This document shows positions 31,068-39,578 of a stretch of DNA of 64,000 nt, piece by piece (the first letter of the stretch is position 1; each line of letters begins with the position of its first letter). The position numbers were made by a program, and so were the translations under genes. The stretch spans positions 12,090,001-12,154,000 of the forward strand of contig NC_067203.1 of the NCBI RefSeq assembly GCF_026262505.1, read 5' to 3'. Under the pieces are notes generated by a model. The model worked only from the letters and a program-made list of their open reading frames with translations, did not search any database and was not told the DNA's origin. The stretch is from Trichomonas vaginalis G3. Taxonomy: Eukaryota > Parabasalia > Trichomonadida > Trichomonadidae.

Positions 31068-31523
31068 TTACATGTCATATCTCACCTTCTCTGGAACTGG
31101 TTCAGGTTCTTTCTTCTCTTCTTCTACTTTCTTTTCTTTCTTTTCTCTCTTCTTCTTCTTCTCTGGTGGAGTTATGTCAAATTTCTCAGAACCATATTTA
31201 TGTAAAAGTTCTTTGTCCTTTAATAGCTCATCTATTCTGTTTTCTATTTCATCTTCAAGAACAGCGCATGTGCCTTCTTTGCATTCTAAGAACTTTTGTT
31301 GGACTTCATCTTTCCAATCGGCGTCATCTCTGTCAACAAGTCTGTCATTGACAAATTTTAAGACTGCTCTTTGTAATGTTTTATGGTTCTTGTCATATTC
31401 CCAGAAACAGAACTTTAGAACAAATTCACCTTTCTTGTTTACACTATGTAAGATTTTATGGTCGACAGAAGTTTTAGAGTCGAAAAGCTTGTCTCGAATA
31501 TAGATAGCGAAATCGCTAGACAT
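31068..31523 (-). CDS. 151-aa protein with basic/acidic tail (E2)
   Basis: The N-terminal half (MSSDFAIYIRDKLFDSKTSV; FVLKFCFWEYDKNHKTLQRA; VLKFVNDRLVDRDDADW) resembles the E3 protein at 57,266-57,640 (FVFTYVLKEYDRYHNEVNQT; LIKFVDKKLVNNEYF), including a downstream helix with KKFxEC. It therefore defines a shared Maverick family of unknown role. The C-terminal 45 residues are Lys/Glu/Pro-rich. It looks whole and diverges from the ATPase gene across 36 bp. Confidence 0.6.
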   Translation of the reverse strand: MSSDFAIYIRDKLFDSKTSVDHKILHSVNKKGEFVLKFCFWEYDKNHKTLQRAVLKFVNDRLVDRDDADWKDEVQQKFLECKEGTCAVLEDEIENRIDELLKDKELLHKYGSEKFDITPPEKKKKREKKEKKVEEEKKEPEPVPEKVRYDM

Positions 31524-31559
31524 TTTCTAAAAGATAAAAATTTTAATTTTTCTAAAAAT
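31524..31559. promoter_or_regulatory. 36-bp divergent start region (E2)
   Basis: Only AT-rich sequence with AAAATTTTAATTTTTC lies between the leftward start (31,523) and the ATPase start (31,560). It is T-rich before the start on both strands, as at other element genes. Confidence 0.5.
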
Positions 31560-32434
31560 ATGTTAGAAAAAAAGTTTGCTGACATTGACAAGAAATTTGA
31601 GAATGTTTTGAAGAAGAACAAGAGGAAGTTGGAAAATGCTCAGATAAAACCCATACATGACAAGTTCTTATTTGCTCAGAATGGTATAACAGGTCTAATC
31701 GCACCACCTGGGTCGGGCAAGACTTTCACTTATCTTAAAATGGCTGCACAACAACAAGAACTAGATGAGAAGAACCCATTCTATGAGTTAGTTGTCATTT
31801 GTAGTACTTCGGGTCAATTTGACCAAACCGTCAATTCGTTCAAAGGTATTATAAAGAAGTCTAAGTTAGTATGTATAAAAGACTCTGAGTTGTTAGATTG
31901 GATAAAGAAGTACCAAAGAAGAGTTTTGAAGTACAATGCTATAAATGAGTATATAAATTCGAAGTTTAAAGACCCAAATGAGGAAATGCAGAGAATATTA
32001 GAGAAGAAACACTTCAGAAACAAACAGAAAGAGATAGAATACATTTCGAAGAAATTGCAATCGTACGATTGGAAGACTTACCCTCATAGATGTCTTCTTA
32101 TCTTAGATGACTTTGCTTCTCATCCTTTGTTAAAGAACAGAGAACAAGACATGTGTCGAATTCTTAAGAAGCTCAGACACTTTAACATTTCAGTTGTCAT
32201 TTGTGTACAGACAGCCAAGAGTTTAAGTAAGGATGTAAAGAAATACTTACTGATATCATACTTTTCCCTGGATTGTCCGAAGACGATTTCATGGAACTTA
32301 TGAAAGAGTCCATGGCAGGTAAGTTTGACAGACATGAACTATGGGAGAAGTACAAAGTCATACAAGACCCTCATACTTCTTTCAGAATTCACATCTACGC
32401 GAACAAAGTTCAAATTGTAAAAAGTCAGGCTTGA
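31560..32434 (+). pseudogene. FtsK/HerA-type genome-packaging ATPase (E2), broken
   Basis: Pumps the element's DNA into capsids. A basic helical start (MLEKKFADIDKKFENVLKKN) is followed by Walker A IAPPGSGKTFTYLK near residue 48, a strand with LVVICSTSGQFDQT, Walker B CLLILDDFASHP, and the arginine-rich ILKKLRHFNISVVICVQTAK segment typical of A32-like packaging ATPases. The Met at 31,560 is chosen because the longer frame overlaps the divergent gene. Length about 290 codons fits the family. Broken about once. Confidence 0.82.
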
Positions 32435-32568
32435 AAATGTAAGTGTTTGAGTCTTAGTAAGTAAGTCTGTTGTGGTGCTGGGTCTGTCGGTTCTTCTGGC
32501 TTTGGAAGGCATTCAGGAAGAGGAACGTCAGTCATCCGTTTGTGTCTTAACCGTCTTTGTTCTGAAAC

Positions 32569-33131
32569 AATATAATATTGTACTGAATTTATACAACATT
32601 GTCTTGAAAAAGTACAACATTGTCTTGAAAAAGTACAACATTGTCTTGAAAAAGTACAACATTGTCTTGAAAAAGTACAACATTGTTCTGAAAAAGTACA
32701 ACATTGTTCTGAAAAAGTACAGCCGTACTCAAATTTGAGAGACATTGTACTGAATTTATACAACATTGTTCTGAAAAAGTACAACATTGTTCTGAAAAAG
32801 TACAATATTGTCTTGAAAAAGTACAACATTGTCTTGAAAAAGTACAACATTGTCTTGAAAAAGTACAATATTGTCTTGAAAAAGTACAACATTGTCTTGA
32901 AAAAGTACAAGACTTGTTCTGAAAAAGTACAGCCGTACTCAAATTTGAGAGACATTGTACTGAATTTATACAACATTGTTCTGAAAAAGTACAATATTGT
33001 ACTGAATTTATACAACATTGTTCTGAAAAAGTACAATATTGTACTGAATTTATACAACATTGTCTTGAAAAAGTACAACATTGTCTTGAAAAGTACAACA
33101 TTGTCTTGAAAAAGTACAATATTGTACTGAC
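32569..33131. repeat. 21-bp tandem repeat array (E2)
   Basis: About 25 copies of ACAACATTGTCTTGAAAAAG plus T, with variants TTGTTCTGAAAAAGT and TTGTACTGAATTTATAC. Because 21 is a multiple of three and most units lack stops, the array stays open in one rightward frame (repeating YNIVLKK) and in leftward frames (repeating FKTMLYF, QCCTFSR, NVVLFQD). Higher-order structure is visible: a block with CAGCCGTACTCAAATTTGAG recurs at about 32,720 and 32,930. Confidence 0.9.
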
Positions 33132-33136
33132 TCAGT

Positions 33137-33238
33137 ATGGAGCTTGACCCCTTAGACGAAGCAATTTATCTAATTGAAATTAACGAGCTTGTTAAAGACT
33201 TCCTCAGGCAGAATGTAAAGGTCAAACTTGAAAAATAA
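33137..33238 (+). CDS. Tiny acidic/helical frame, 33 aa (E2)
   Basis: It reads MELDPLDEAIYLIEINELVK then DFLRQNVKVKLEK. It begins right after the 21-bp array and stops 10 bp before the convergent KilA-N gene. It could be a real small protein or the tail of a protein that once included the repeats. Low confidence. Confidence 0.3.
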   Translation: MELDPLDEAIYLIEINELVKDFLRQNVKVKLEK

Positions 33239-33248
33239 AGATTGAAAT

Positions 33249-34022
33249 TTACTCTACTTGTTTGAAGTTGTCAAAATACTCTGTTATTTTTTCCTTTAAC
33301 AATGGCAAATCTTCTTTGAATGTAAGTATTGTACAACCTTTAATATCATAGTGTGTTTGAGGTAAAGTATCTTGAACTATTTGTTTCACATCTTCATTTG
33401 GTGTCATTGAAATCGGTAAGTTTTCGCGATAGAACCAATTTCTGTCAGATTTGTAAATCTTAGCAAGGTCGTAAAAGCTTTTGTTGTTTCTTCTGACTAA
33501 ATGCAACATAACCATATCTCTGTCTTCTTCATTTTCCATCTCTTCAGTGTAAATCATATACTTATAGTTCTTTCCTTTTGGTACCGAACGTGGTATTCTT
33601 TTCTGTATGTTTTTGTCTTCTTTCATCATATCTTCTCTCTGCTTTGTACAAAGTTCGTCAAGAAGTTTACAAACATACCAAGCATAACGAGGAGAAGCCC
33701 ACATTGCTATTGAACTAACTAGGAACTTATGAACATATATACCTTTTAGATGTGATGGTAAGTTTTGTCTGTCTTGGTACATCTTTTTAAGTTCTACATG
33801 TTCAAACTCACTGAGGAGTTCATGAGTGCTATTTAATTCAAACCAGTCGTCTGCGTGTTTAGTATCTGGAGCAAAACATGCTGTCAAAATACTTTGCATT
33901 TGGTACATGTCGTCTTTGACCGAACGAATGAGACGGAGTTGTTTGTTAAACTGAACCCACTCATATTCTTCATTTATAGCTTCATGGACTATAACTGTTG
34001 TTGTGTTCTCTGTTGTTGACAT
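33249..34022 (-). CDS. KilA-N domain protein (E2)
   Basis: Likely DNA-binding regulator or nuclease accessory. The KilA-N domain spans about residues 20-140: RLIRSVKDDMYQMQSILTAC, then the DDWFELNSTHELLSEFEH core and IYVHKFLVSSIAMWASPRYA with CKLLDEL. A middle basic segment (QKRIPRSVPKGKNYKYM) and a C-terminal domain (MLHLVRRNNKSFYDLAKIYK; HYDIKGCTILTFKEDLPLLK) follow, as in large-DNA-virus KilA-N proteins. The inner Met (MSTTENTTT) is preferred: the upstream ATG lies in the conserved box GTATGTAAAGACAG, shared by several genes. A close copy is in E3 at 56,332-57,158. It looks whole. Confidence 0.85.
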   Translation of the reverse strand: MSTTENTTTVIVHEAINEEYEWVQFNKQLRLIRSVKDDMYQMQSILTACFAPDTKHADDWFELNSTHELLSEFEHVELKKMYQDRQNLPSHLKGIYVHKFLVSSIAMWASPRYAWYVCKLLDELCTKQREDMMKEDKNIQKRIPRSVPKGKNYKYMIYTEEMENEEDRDMVMLHLVRRNNKSFYDLAKIYKSDRNWFYRENLPISMTPNEDVKQIVQDTLPQTHYDIKGCTILTFKEDLPLLKEKITEYFDNFKQVE

Positions 34023-34110
34023 ATCTGTCTTTACATACAAAATAAAAAAAATATTTTATAAAAAACTAACTTTATTTTCTGACTTTCACAAAAGACCAAA
34101 AATAAACGCT

Positions 34111-34722
34111 TTACATGTATTTTTCAGCAACTTCGTCAAATAATTTTATAGCTTTATCTATCTCATCTACTTCAAACGTTTCTTTACCTTTTATGGGAGC
34201 ACCATACATTTTCTCAAACTTTTCAAGTAGTTCTGTTTCTGCAGCTCTCATATCATAAACGAACACAACCTTGACTCTATTGACTGTACTGTCATATCTT
34301 TGAGTTATATTATATGTTCTTCCTATCTTATATCTTTTTGTGTTGAAGTCCTTCGGTTTCTGAACGATGTAAAGTAAGCCTTCACTGCAACGTTCCGTAT
34401 CGAATGAACCATATGTTATGAAGTTATATCCAACAACTGGGTCAATCCATAACAAAACTATTGGTATAAGACTTTTGTCTATAAGATATGCTGTAGTTCC
34501 ATAGAATCTTACCGATATCATAAGCTCAGGATTTCTTGTCAAAATTTTCTGAGTTGAAGCAATTCCAACCCAATGCCATGTTTTCTTTCCAGATGGAGAT
34601 ATAATGTCTGACAAAGAATATTTTTTGTATTTCTTTGAGTATCTTACGTTTAAATCACCTATTCTAACCACTTTGGTGTCATTGTCTATCTTTTTAACTG
34701 TTTCAAACTCAGTGTTTGTCAT
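34111..34722 (-). CDS. KilA-N-like + GIY-YIG (T5orf172-type) nuclease (E2)
   Basis: The N-terminal half resembles the phage/NCLDV KilA-N-type DNA-binding region (IGDLNVRYSKKYKKYSLSDI; STQKILTRNPELMISVRFYG; LIDKSLIPIVLLWIDPVVG). The C-terminal half is GIY-YIG-like of the T5orf172 type: EGLLYIVQKPKDF, RYKIGRTYNITQRYDSTVNR, then AAETELLEKFEKMYGAPIKG with the conserved Glu region. Such two-domain proteins are selfish or regulatory nucleases in DNA viruses. 203 aa, looks whole; near-identical copy at 59,183-59,794 in E3. Confidence 0.8.
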   Translation of the reverse strand: MTNTEFETVKKIDNDTKVVRIGDLNVRYSKKYKKYSLSDIISPSGKKTWHWVGIASTQKILTRNPELMISVRFYGTTAYLIDKSLIPIVLLWIDPVVGYNFITYGSFDTERCSEGLLYIVQKPKDFNTKRYKIGRTYNITQRYDSTVNRVKVVFVYDMRAAETELLEKFEKMYGAPIKGKETFEVDEIDKAIKLFDEVAEKYM

Positions 34723-34905
34723 TTCCTGTTCTTACATACAAAATAAAAAAAAATATTTTAAAAAAACTAGCGTTAATTTTAATTTTTCTATCTTAAGGAA
34801 ATTCATGATTTCATAGAATTTTTTTACGAAGTGTAAAAGTTCTCTTCGTCAAAAATAACAGTTATATAATGAAATTTGGTCATTTTTTCAGCAAAAATAT
34901 ATTTT

Positions 34906-34960
34906 AGGTGAAGAGGTGAGATTTCACCTGTTTTTTCACCTCTTTTTTCACCTCTTGAAT
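34906..34960. repeat. Palindromic word repeat, GGTGA type (E2)
   Basis: GGTGAAGAGGTGAGATTTCA is followed by CCTGTTTTTTCACC and TCTTTTTTCACCTC: a palindrome with repeated CACCTC words on one arm. Confidence 0.8.
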
Positions 34961-35073
34961 TTTGTATAAAAGATATGATTTCATAGAATTTTTTTACGAA
35001 GTGTAAAAGTTCTCTTCGTCACTCATAACAGTTATATAATGAAATTTGGTCATTTTTCAGCAAAAATATATTT

Positions 35074-35123
35074 TAGGGTAGAAGGGTAGATATAACCTGT
35101 TTTCTAACCTCTTTTCTACCCCA
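35074..35123. repeat. Palindromic word repeat, GGGTA type (E2)
   Basis: Same layout as the neighbouring copy, but built on GGGTAGAAGGGTAGATATAA then CCTGTTTTCTAACC and TCTTTTCTACCCC. Confidence 0.8.
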
Positions 35124-35129
35124 GTTATT

Positions 35130-36044
35130 TTATAAGCGTTTTACATGGTAAACATTGTGAATTCGTGAAATTCTAAACAATTTCGTAGCTTCTATTTCTT
35201 CTGTCAGTACATCGAATGTTTTAACTATGCCGAATGTTTCTTTATATTTCTTCTTGACATCTGAAAGAAGGAAATCGTCAGCTGTTGGATAGTTTTTGTT
35301 CAGAAATTCTAACATGTTCATTTTATTTTCTGCTGGCTTTTCTGCTTCTTTCTTTAAGTCTGCATAGTCGTTTCGCATACGTTCTATCTCTTTGACGGAG
35401 TAGTTATATTTCCTCATTGCTGCTTTACATTTTGAACATTGCGGGTTCATTTTAGCATTGTACATTGAAATCTTACCTGCAAGTACGACTAAGGCGTCAA
35501 TGGTTTTCTTTAAATCTGAAGCAGTTGGTCTTATCTGTTCGTTCCATATTTTACCCCTTCTGTCTTTATCTCTTATCTGCCATACACATTCAGCAACTAA
35601 CGAAACAAAGTTGTCGTAGGTCTTAAACTCCCCAGATTTATATATGTCAGAAACATTCTTATATACCATGTCGCAGTCTTTGTCCATGACTTTGTGGTTG
35701 CAATGAAATCCAAGAAACTCATAGTTTACCTTACGTATGAACTTCTTTATTTCTACTGAGTCAGTCAGTCTGACTTCTATTTCATCGAATTCAGGAATAG
35801 TAAGCTTTTGTTGTTGTATTTCAGGAAGTTTAGGTAAATGGTCAATAATGTCCTGCATTTCATAAAGATACTGTTCATTTGTTTCATCTTTTGCAGTGCA
35901 ATCTAAATCTCCTTGGAGAAGTTCTTGCTTTATCTTCTGGATTTTTGTTTCGAAAGTATATGAAGAAGGAATGAAGCTTTTCATCTCTACTAACATAGAA
36001 GTTGGGTTCATGACTAACGAGTTTGGTGCTGTTGTTGCTAACAT
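35130..36044 (-). CDS. 304-aa Maverick protein with Cys pair (E2)
   Basis: Unrecognised family with a close copy in E3 (58,046-58,983). Features: N-terminal TTAPNSLVMNPTSMLVEMKS, an acidic middle (IPEFDEIEVRLTDSVEIKKF), YEFLGFHCNHKVMDKDCDMV, then a CSKCKAAMRKYNYSVKEIER patch that could bind a metal with nearby Cys/His residues, and a helical C-terminus (NYPTADDFLLSDVKKKYKE; LTEEIEATKLFRISRIHNVY). It travels with KilA-N and GIY-YIG genes in both elements, which suggests a shared regulatory or defence-type module. It looks whole. Confidence 0.65.
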   Translation of the reverse strand: MLATTAPNSLVMNPTSMLVEMKSFIPSSYTFETKIQKIKQELLQGDLDCTAKDETNEQYLYEMQDIIDHLPKLPEIQQQKLTIPEFDEIEVRLTDSVEIKKFIRKVNYEFLGFHCNHKVMDKDCDMVYKNVSDIYKSGEFKTYDNFVSLVAECVWQIRDKDRRGKIWNEQIRPTASDLKKTIDALVVLAGKISMYNAKMNPQCSKCKAAMRKYNYSVKEIERMRNDYADLKKEAEKPAENKMNMLEFLNKNYPTADDFLLSDVKKKYKETFGIVKTFDVLTEEIEATKLFRISRIHNVYHVKRL

Positions 36045-36116
36045 GTTCTTACAATAAAAATAAAAAAATATTTTATAAAAAACTAAAATATATTTTTTAT
36101 CTTAAGGAAATTCATG

Positions 36117-36178
36117 AAAATTCAAGAGGGTGAAAAAACAGGTGAAAAAAGAGGTGAAATCTCACCTCTTCACCTAAA
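36117..36178. repeat. Palindromic word repeat, GGTGA type, inverse (E2)
   Basis: AAGAGGGTGAAAAAACAGGT, then GAAAAAAGAGGTGAAATCTC and ACCTCTTCACC. It is in inverse orientation to the copy at 34,906 and is preceded by CTTAAGGAAATTCATGAAAA, a leader seen at several copies. Confidence 0.8.
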
Positions 36179-36336
36179 ATATATTTTTGCTGAAAAAAAT
36201 GAGTTTTGGTTGAAAAAACAGGTGGAGCCAAAAGTGGCTCGACCTCAAAACAAGCATTTTGTGAAGAATATACCAACCGGCGGAAAACAGCGGGTTGCTT
36301 TTTATACAAAATTCAACAGGTGAAAAAACATGTACG

Positions 36337-36475
36337 TTCATGTTTGACAAAACATATACGAAGAAGTCTTGACAAAACATGTACGAAGAAGAAGTCATGA
36401 CAAAACATTTACGAAGAAGTCTCAACAAAACATTTACGATGAAATCATGACAAAACATATACGATGAAGTTTATT
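36337..36475. repeat. About 25-bp tandem repeat, inverse to the right-end array (E2)
   Basis: Six or so units of ACGAAGAAGTCTTGACAAAA and CAT(G/T)T variants (also ACGATGAAATCATGACAAAA). In reverse complement these match the array at 44,949-46,083. Confidence 0.75.
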
Positions 36476-36479
36476 TCCT

Positions 36480-36590
36480 GTGTTGTTGTCAAAATGTCAT
36501 GTTGTCACACTTTTTCAGAGAAGTTAAAATGACCTGGGGACCGAGGGACCTGGTGACCTGGTGACACCTAAAAACCATCTACCCTAAATT
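36480..36590. repeat. Solitary relic of the E1 cassette repeat, in E2
   Basis: TGTTGTCAAAATGTCATGTT, then GTCACACTTTTTCAGAGAAG, CCTGGTGACCTGGTGACACC and TAAAAACCAT. The order and spacing match the unit at 4780-4856 in E1. No helicase lies next to it here. Confidence 0.75.
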
Positions 36591-36611
36591 TTATTTTCTA
36601 TCTTAAGGAAA

Positions 36612-36676
36612 TTCATGAAAATTCATGAGGTTAGAAAACGGGTTAGAAAACGGGTTAGATCTAACCTTCTACCCTA
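36612..36676. repeat. Palindromic word repeat, GGTTA type (E2)
   Basis: GAGGTTAGAAAACGGGTTAG, AAAACGGGTTAGATCTAACC, then TTCTACCC. The central GGTTAGATCTAACC is a perfect palindrome. Confidence 0.8.
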
Positions 36677-36686
36677 AAAGTATTTT

Positions 36687-37545
36687 TCAATACTTTTTCA
36701 GCACTTCTCCGTAGTTATATATGAAAGACAATTCGAGATAAAAGTCGTAGTACAATGGAACAATATGTTGCACACCATTTGTTGTGAACCAAACTTGAAA
36801 GTCAGAGAAACTGTTACTCGGTGGTTCGTAGAATTTAGAAGCAAAGTCATAAAAGTCCTTACCAATACAAAGAAAACTATTGTTGCTTGAACTAAAACTT
36901 GCATGACACATAACATTTTGAGGGTCAACACGTTTCTATAAACTGTCAAATCTGTTGTGGGCGTATAAACCAGAACGGACCGTCAGGTGGTAATGGTTCG
37001 TTCTGGTTTAGTAACCGAAGAAATTGTGCCCAAGAACGTTTGTCTACTTGCCAAAATAAAAACTGTGTATCTCTTGGAGGGTTATTTTCAATCCTTTGAA
37101 ATGAAACTGTGGAGTTCATCTTGTCATATTCTAGTTTCAGATAGTATGTTCCATTTAGTAAAGAGTCGTATTTTTCTTGAAATTCCCAGTAGTATTTGTT
37201 TATTTGAGTTTGAAAGTCATTTAGAGTTTTTTCAAGATTTTCGTCTGAACGAACTGTAAAGATTCTCATTTCATCAAATTTGTCTAGTAGACCATCATGA
37301 CCTCTATACCGCCCATGAAAATATACCGCAAACATAAACGCGTTAGTTCTTTTTGAAAACAAAACTCTTCTAAATCCTATTGCCTTTGCATCTGAAGGAC
37401 TTTGAAGCCAACGAATTGGATAGTCAAAGCGGTAGGAGCCGGATGAAATTTCTTCATCTGATATATTCCTACCGGCATTTGTAAAGATATAGTCTAACGG
37501 TTTTGTATCTGCTGCTTTTGTTCTTTGTTTTTCAACCTGAAACAT
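36687..37545 (-). pseudogene. Penton-like minor capsid protein, copy 1 (E2), broken
   Basis: Candidate vertex (penton, PX-type) protein. Early motif YRFDYPIRWLQSPSDAKAIG and FRRVLF; middle YYLKLEYDKMNSTVSFQRIE; late part CHASFSSSNNSFLCIG and FSDFQVWFTTNGVQHIVPLY, i.e. the strand order of Polinton minor capsid proteins. A second copy is in this element on the other strand (42,403-43,211), and a more distant homologue is next to the E3 capsid gene (50,784-51,641). It is broken, with one or two breaks. The assignment rests on pattern and neighbour comparison, not on a search. Confidence 0.55.
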
Positions 37546-37599
37546 TTAATATATGTAAAAATATATGGTTTTAAAACGTTTTTACTTCATATTTCTCAT

Positions 37600-38319
37600 C
37601 TAACAAACATGTTGTCTGACTGCTCGAGGGTTAGGTTGGTACCATTCAAACTTTACACTTGCAATTCCTTCAATTGCATTCAAAATGTCGGAGTCGGAGT
37701 CAACCATTTGTTCTCTCTTTGTAGTCTTGAAAGCGTCAAGAAGCATTGCAGCTGTTGTGACATTGCCATGTGCATAGTAAATGTGACCGTCCAAATCTGT
37801 TACTGTTAGTCTGAGATTGTATCCTTTCTTATTTCCATCTTGTATGGCAGCAAGTAGACCCATGAAGCCTTCTTTGTTCTTTCCTTCGTCAAAGTTTACT
37901 GTAAAGGTTCGACCAGATGTAATTTGACTTCTAACTTCACGATACTTCTCATATGCATATCTTGTTCTTTCCATGGGAGCATGTTTGTCTTCACCCTTCC
38001 CTTTTTTCCTTCTCAAAGGATGCAATTGTTCGTCATGTTTCCAGTAGAATCTGGCAAAGCCGTCGTGTCCTTCAACTTGAGGCTCAGAAACATCGAAAGG
38101 CATGTCCATAAGACGTTCTTCTTCTAACCTCTCTAACCTGTTTGGATAATTTGCGCGTGCTGTTTCCAAGTCCATTTCATAGGTCAGACCAGCCAGTTTG
38201 TCATAGACTTTTATGGGTCTTCCCTTCCTATATTTAAACTTCTTTGAAACTTTCCAACCATATCTTTGCAACTCTGCTTTTATTCTAGCAGATTTTCTAT
38301 CCATTCTATATGGGGGCAT
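37600..38319 (-). CDS. 239-aa basic protein, unrecognised (E2)
   Basis: It begins MPPYRMDRKSARIKAELQRY and is strongly basic in the first third (KVSKKFKYRKGRPIKVYDKL; HPLRRKKGKGEDKHAPMERT). The C-terminal half is alpha/beta (RTFTVNFDEGKNKEGFMGLL; YNLRLTVTDLDGHIYYAHGN; NAIEGIASVKFEWYQPNPRA). The start follows the motif TTTTTTTATTTTTATAAAAA directly before ATG. No known nuclease or capsid motif is seen. It looks whole, in a leftward series with the HNH gene 23 bp upstream. Possibly nucleic-acid binding from its charge. Confidence 0.55.
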   Translation of the reverse strand: MPPYRMDRKSARIKAELQRYGWKVSKKFKYRKGRPIKVYDKLAGLTYEMDLETARANYPNRLERLEEERLMDMPFDVSEPQVEGHDGFARFYWKHDEQLHPLRRKKGKGEDKHAPMERTRYAYEKYREVRSQITSGRTFTVNFDEGKNKEGFMGLLAAIQDGNKKGYNLRLTVTDLDGHIYYAHGNVTTAAMLLDAFKTTKREQMVDSDSDILNAIEGIASVKFEWYQPNPRAVRQHVC

Positions 38320-38342
38320 TTTTATAAAAATAAAAAAATATT

Positions 38343-38927
38343 TTAAAATGGTATGCCATATAGCTTCTTGAATTTGTTAAGATGTATTTGAACGTATTTT
38401 CCATCTGTATCTCTAGCGTTTACATGAGCATAGCCCGCCTTAGTAAAACATACTTGTAATTTCCTATAGCTTACGCCGGTATAAAAGTAGAAAGAGTCTT
38501 GTTCTTCGCTATAGTAGTAAAACTCAAACGTATGCTCGCCATAGTCTGTAATTTCAATTGCTTCATCTTCTAGTTCGTCGACAAATTCGAATACAATATC
38601 TCGAAATTTGCCTATGTTCTTATTGTTTTCAGAACAAGTGACCCAACGCAAGTTTTCAAGTCTATTGTCGTTTCTTATATGGTTTATATGGTCTACAAAA
38701 GGTAAATTGTTAGGGTTCGGTATAAAATGAGTTGCAATGACAATATGTTTAAAATAGTGTTTTCCACTCATATCCATAGTAGTATATCCGTCATTTCGCT
38801 CACATTCGCTTAAAACTCTTTTTGTCTTTTTGTTTCTGACTTCAAATGACTCACAACAGTGAATTTCATATTTCTCATCTAACAAACAAGTTTCCCAACG
38901 GTCTTCTCCAACAAACTCAGCGTACAT
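38343..38927 (-). CDS. HNH endonuclease with C-terminal companion module (E2)
   Basis: The core reads KHYFKHIVIATHFIPNPNNL then FVDHINHIRNDNRLENLRWV and TCSENNKNIGK: the DHIN...N..NLRWVT pattern of HNH/NUMOD4-type homing nucleases common in phages and large DNA viruses. The N-terminal 45 residues resemble a NUMOD-type DNA-recognition strand. The C-terminal 80 residues (SFYFYTGVSYRKLQVCFTKA; GYAHVNARDTDGKYVQIHLN; KFKKLYG) resemble a stand-alone protein in E3 (47,156-47,482). 194 aa, looks whole. The start follows TTTTTTTATTTTTATAAAAA then ATG. Confidence 0.85.
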   Translation of the reverse strand: MYAEFVGEDRWETCLLDEKYEIHCCESFEVRNKKTKRVLSECERNDGYTTMDMSGKHYFKHIVIATHFIPNPNNLPFVDHINHIRNDNRLENLRWVTCSENNKNIGKFRDIVFEFVDELEDEAIEITDYGEHTFEFYYYSEEQDSFYFYTGVSYRKLQVCFTKAGYAHVNARDTDGKYVQIHLNKFKKLYGIPF

Positions 38928-38974
38928 TTTTATAAAAATAAAAAAATATATTTTTTGAAAAAATGTTTTTTCCT

Positions 38975-39559
38975 TTACTTAACATAACCACCAGCTACCA
39001 TAAGTCTTTGACGCCAACCCATACCAGCTAATGAAGGTTGACTTGGTTTAGTTTGGAAACTAAACTTTGGTTTTGGTTTATCTTCAGTTTTTGGTTTTTC
39101 TTCTTCTATCGGTTTTTCGTCACTTTTCGGTTCCTCTGACTTTACCTCACTTGCAGGTATGGTTGTGTCGTCAACATCTTCATAAATATCATATGCCATT
39201 TGTTTTTGTTTTCCTTTCAACTTTTTGTGTTTGTTGTAAAGTTTAGAATATTTCGACTCTAAGTCAATGAGATGTTCTATAATGAACTGTTGGTCAGTGA
39301 AGTAAACTTTTCCATCTGTTGTCTCGAAAGCTCCTTCAGACTTCAATATTTTATTTGTGAGAGTTTGTTTCTTTTTTGAGATACTAGCCGTTCCATTTCT
39401 ATGAAAAGTGACTTTGTAGTTAGGGTTTGTATTTCCAGACCTGGCACTTTCTATTATTGAATTTTTTTCTTCATCTGTAAGTTCTTTGACAGGTTTTGAC
39501 AATGGTTCTGAACTTTTTGTTTGTGGTGTCAAATCTACCGTTTCAACTTCTTCGGTCAT
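38975..39559 (-). CDS. 194-aa charged protein (E2)
   Basis: Unrecognised. The middle segment NPNYKVTFHRNGTASISKKK, TDQQFIIEHLIDLESKYSKL and YNKHKKLKGK resembles the small E3 protein at 47,647-47,892 (GFYIHTMKDGRVQFRKIKQ; RKIKLHEDNIAELKKKLEEL): a short beta hairpin, then a helix. The flanks are acidic and Lys/Pro-rich (EEPKSDEKPIEEEKPKTEDK), ending FQTKPSQPSLAGMGWRQRLM. It looks whole. Possibly a virion scaffold or linker protein, by composition only. Confidence 0.5.
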   Translation of the reverse strand: MTEEVETVDLTPQTKSSEPLSKPVKELTDEEKNSIIESARSGNTNPNYKVTFHRNGTASISKKKQTLTNKILKSEGAFETTDGKVYFTDQQFIIEHLIDLESKYSKLYNKHKKLKGKQKQMAYDIYEDVDDTTIPASEVKSEEPKSDEKPIEEEKPKTEDKPKPKFSFQTKPSQPSLAGMGWRQRLMVAGGYVK

Positions 39560-39578
39560 TTCATCTCAGTAAAAAATT

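Larger units (their letters stand above)
34723..35129. other. Intergenic region with a duplicated repeat module (E2)
   Basis: A module of about 110-125 bp occurs twice (about 34,802-34,925 and 34,978-35,090): ATTTCATAGAATTTTTTTAC, the hairpin GAAGTGTAAAAGTTCTCTTC, AACAGTTATATAATGAAATT and CAGCAAAAATATATTTTAGG. Each copy ends in a palindromic word repeat. The first uses the word GGTGA, the second mostly GGGTA. It also contains the upstream box of the leftward gene that starts at 34,722. Confidence 0.8.

Noticed and set aside
32425-33119. Long leftward frames rich in Cys/Phe/Ser across 32.4-33.1 kb
   Set aside because: They are translations of the 21-bp tandem array, which is open in several frames; no non-repeat protein domain accompanies them.
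36114-36458. Short frames on both strands at 36.1-36.5 kb
   Set aside because: They are translations of palindromic and tandem repeats, not conserved proteins.
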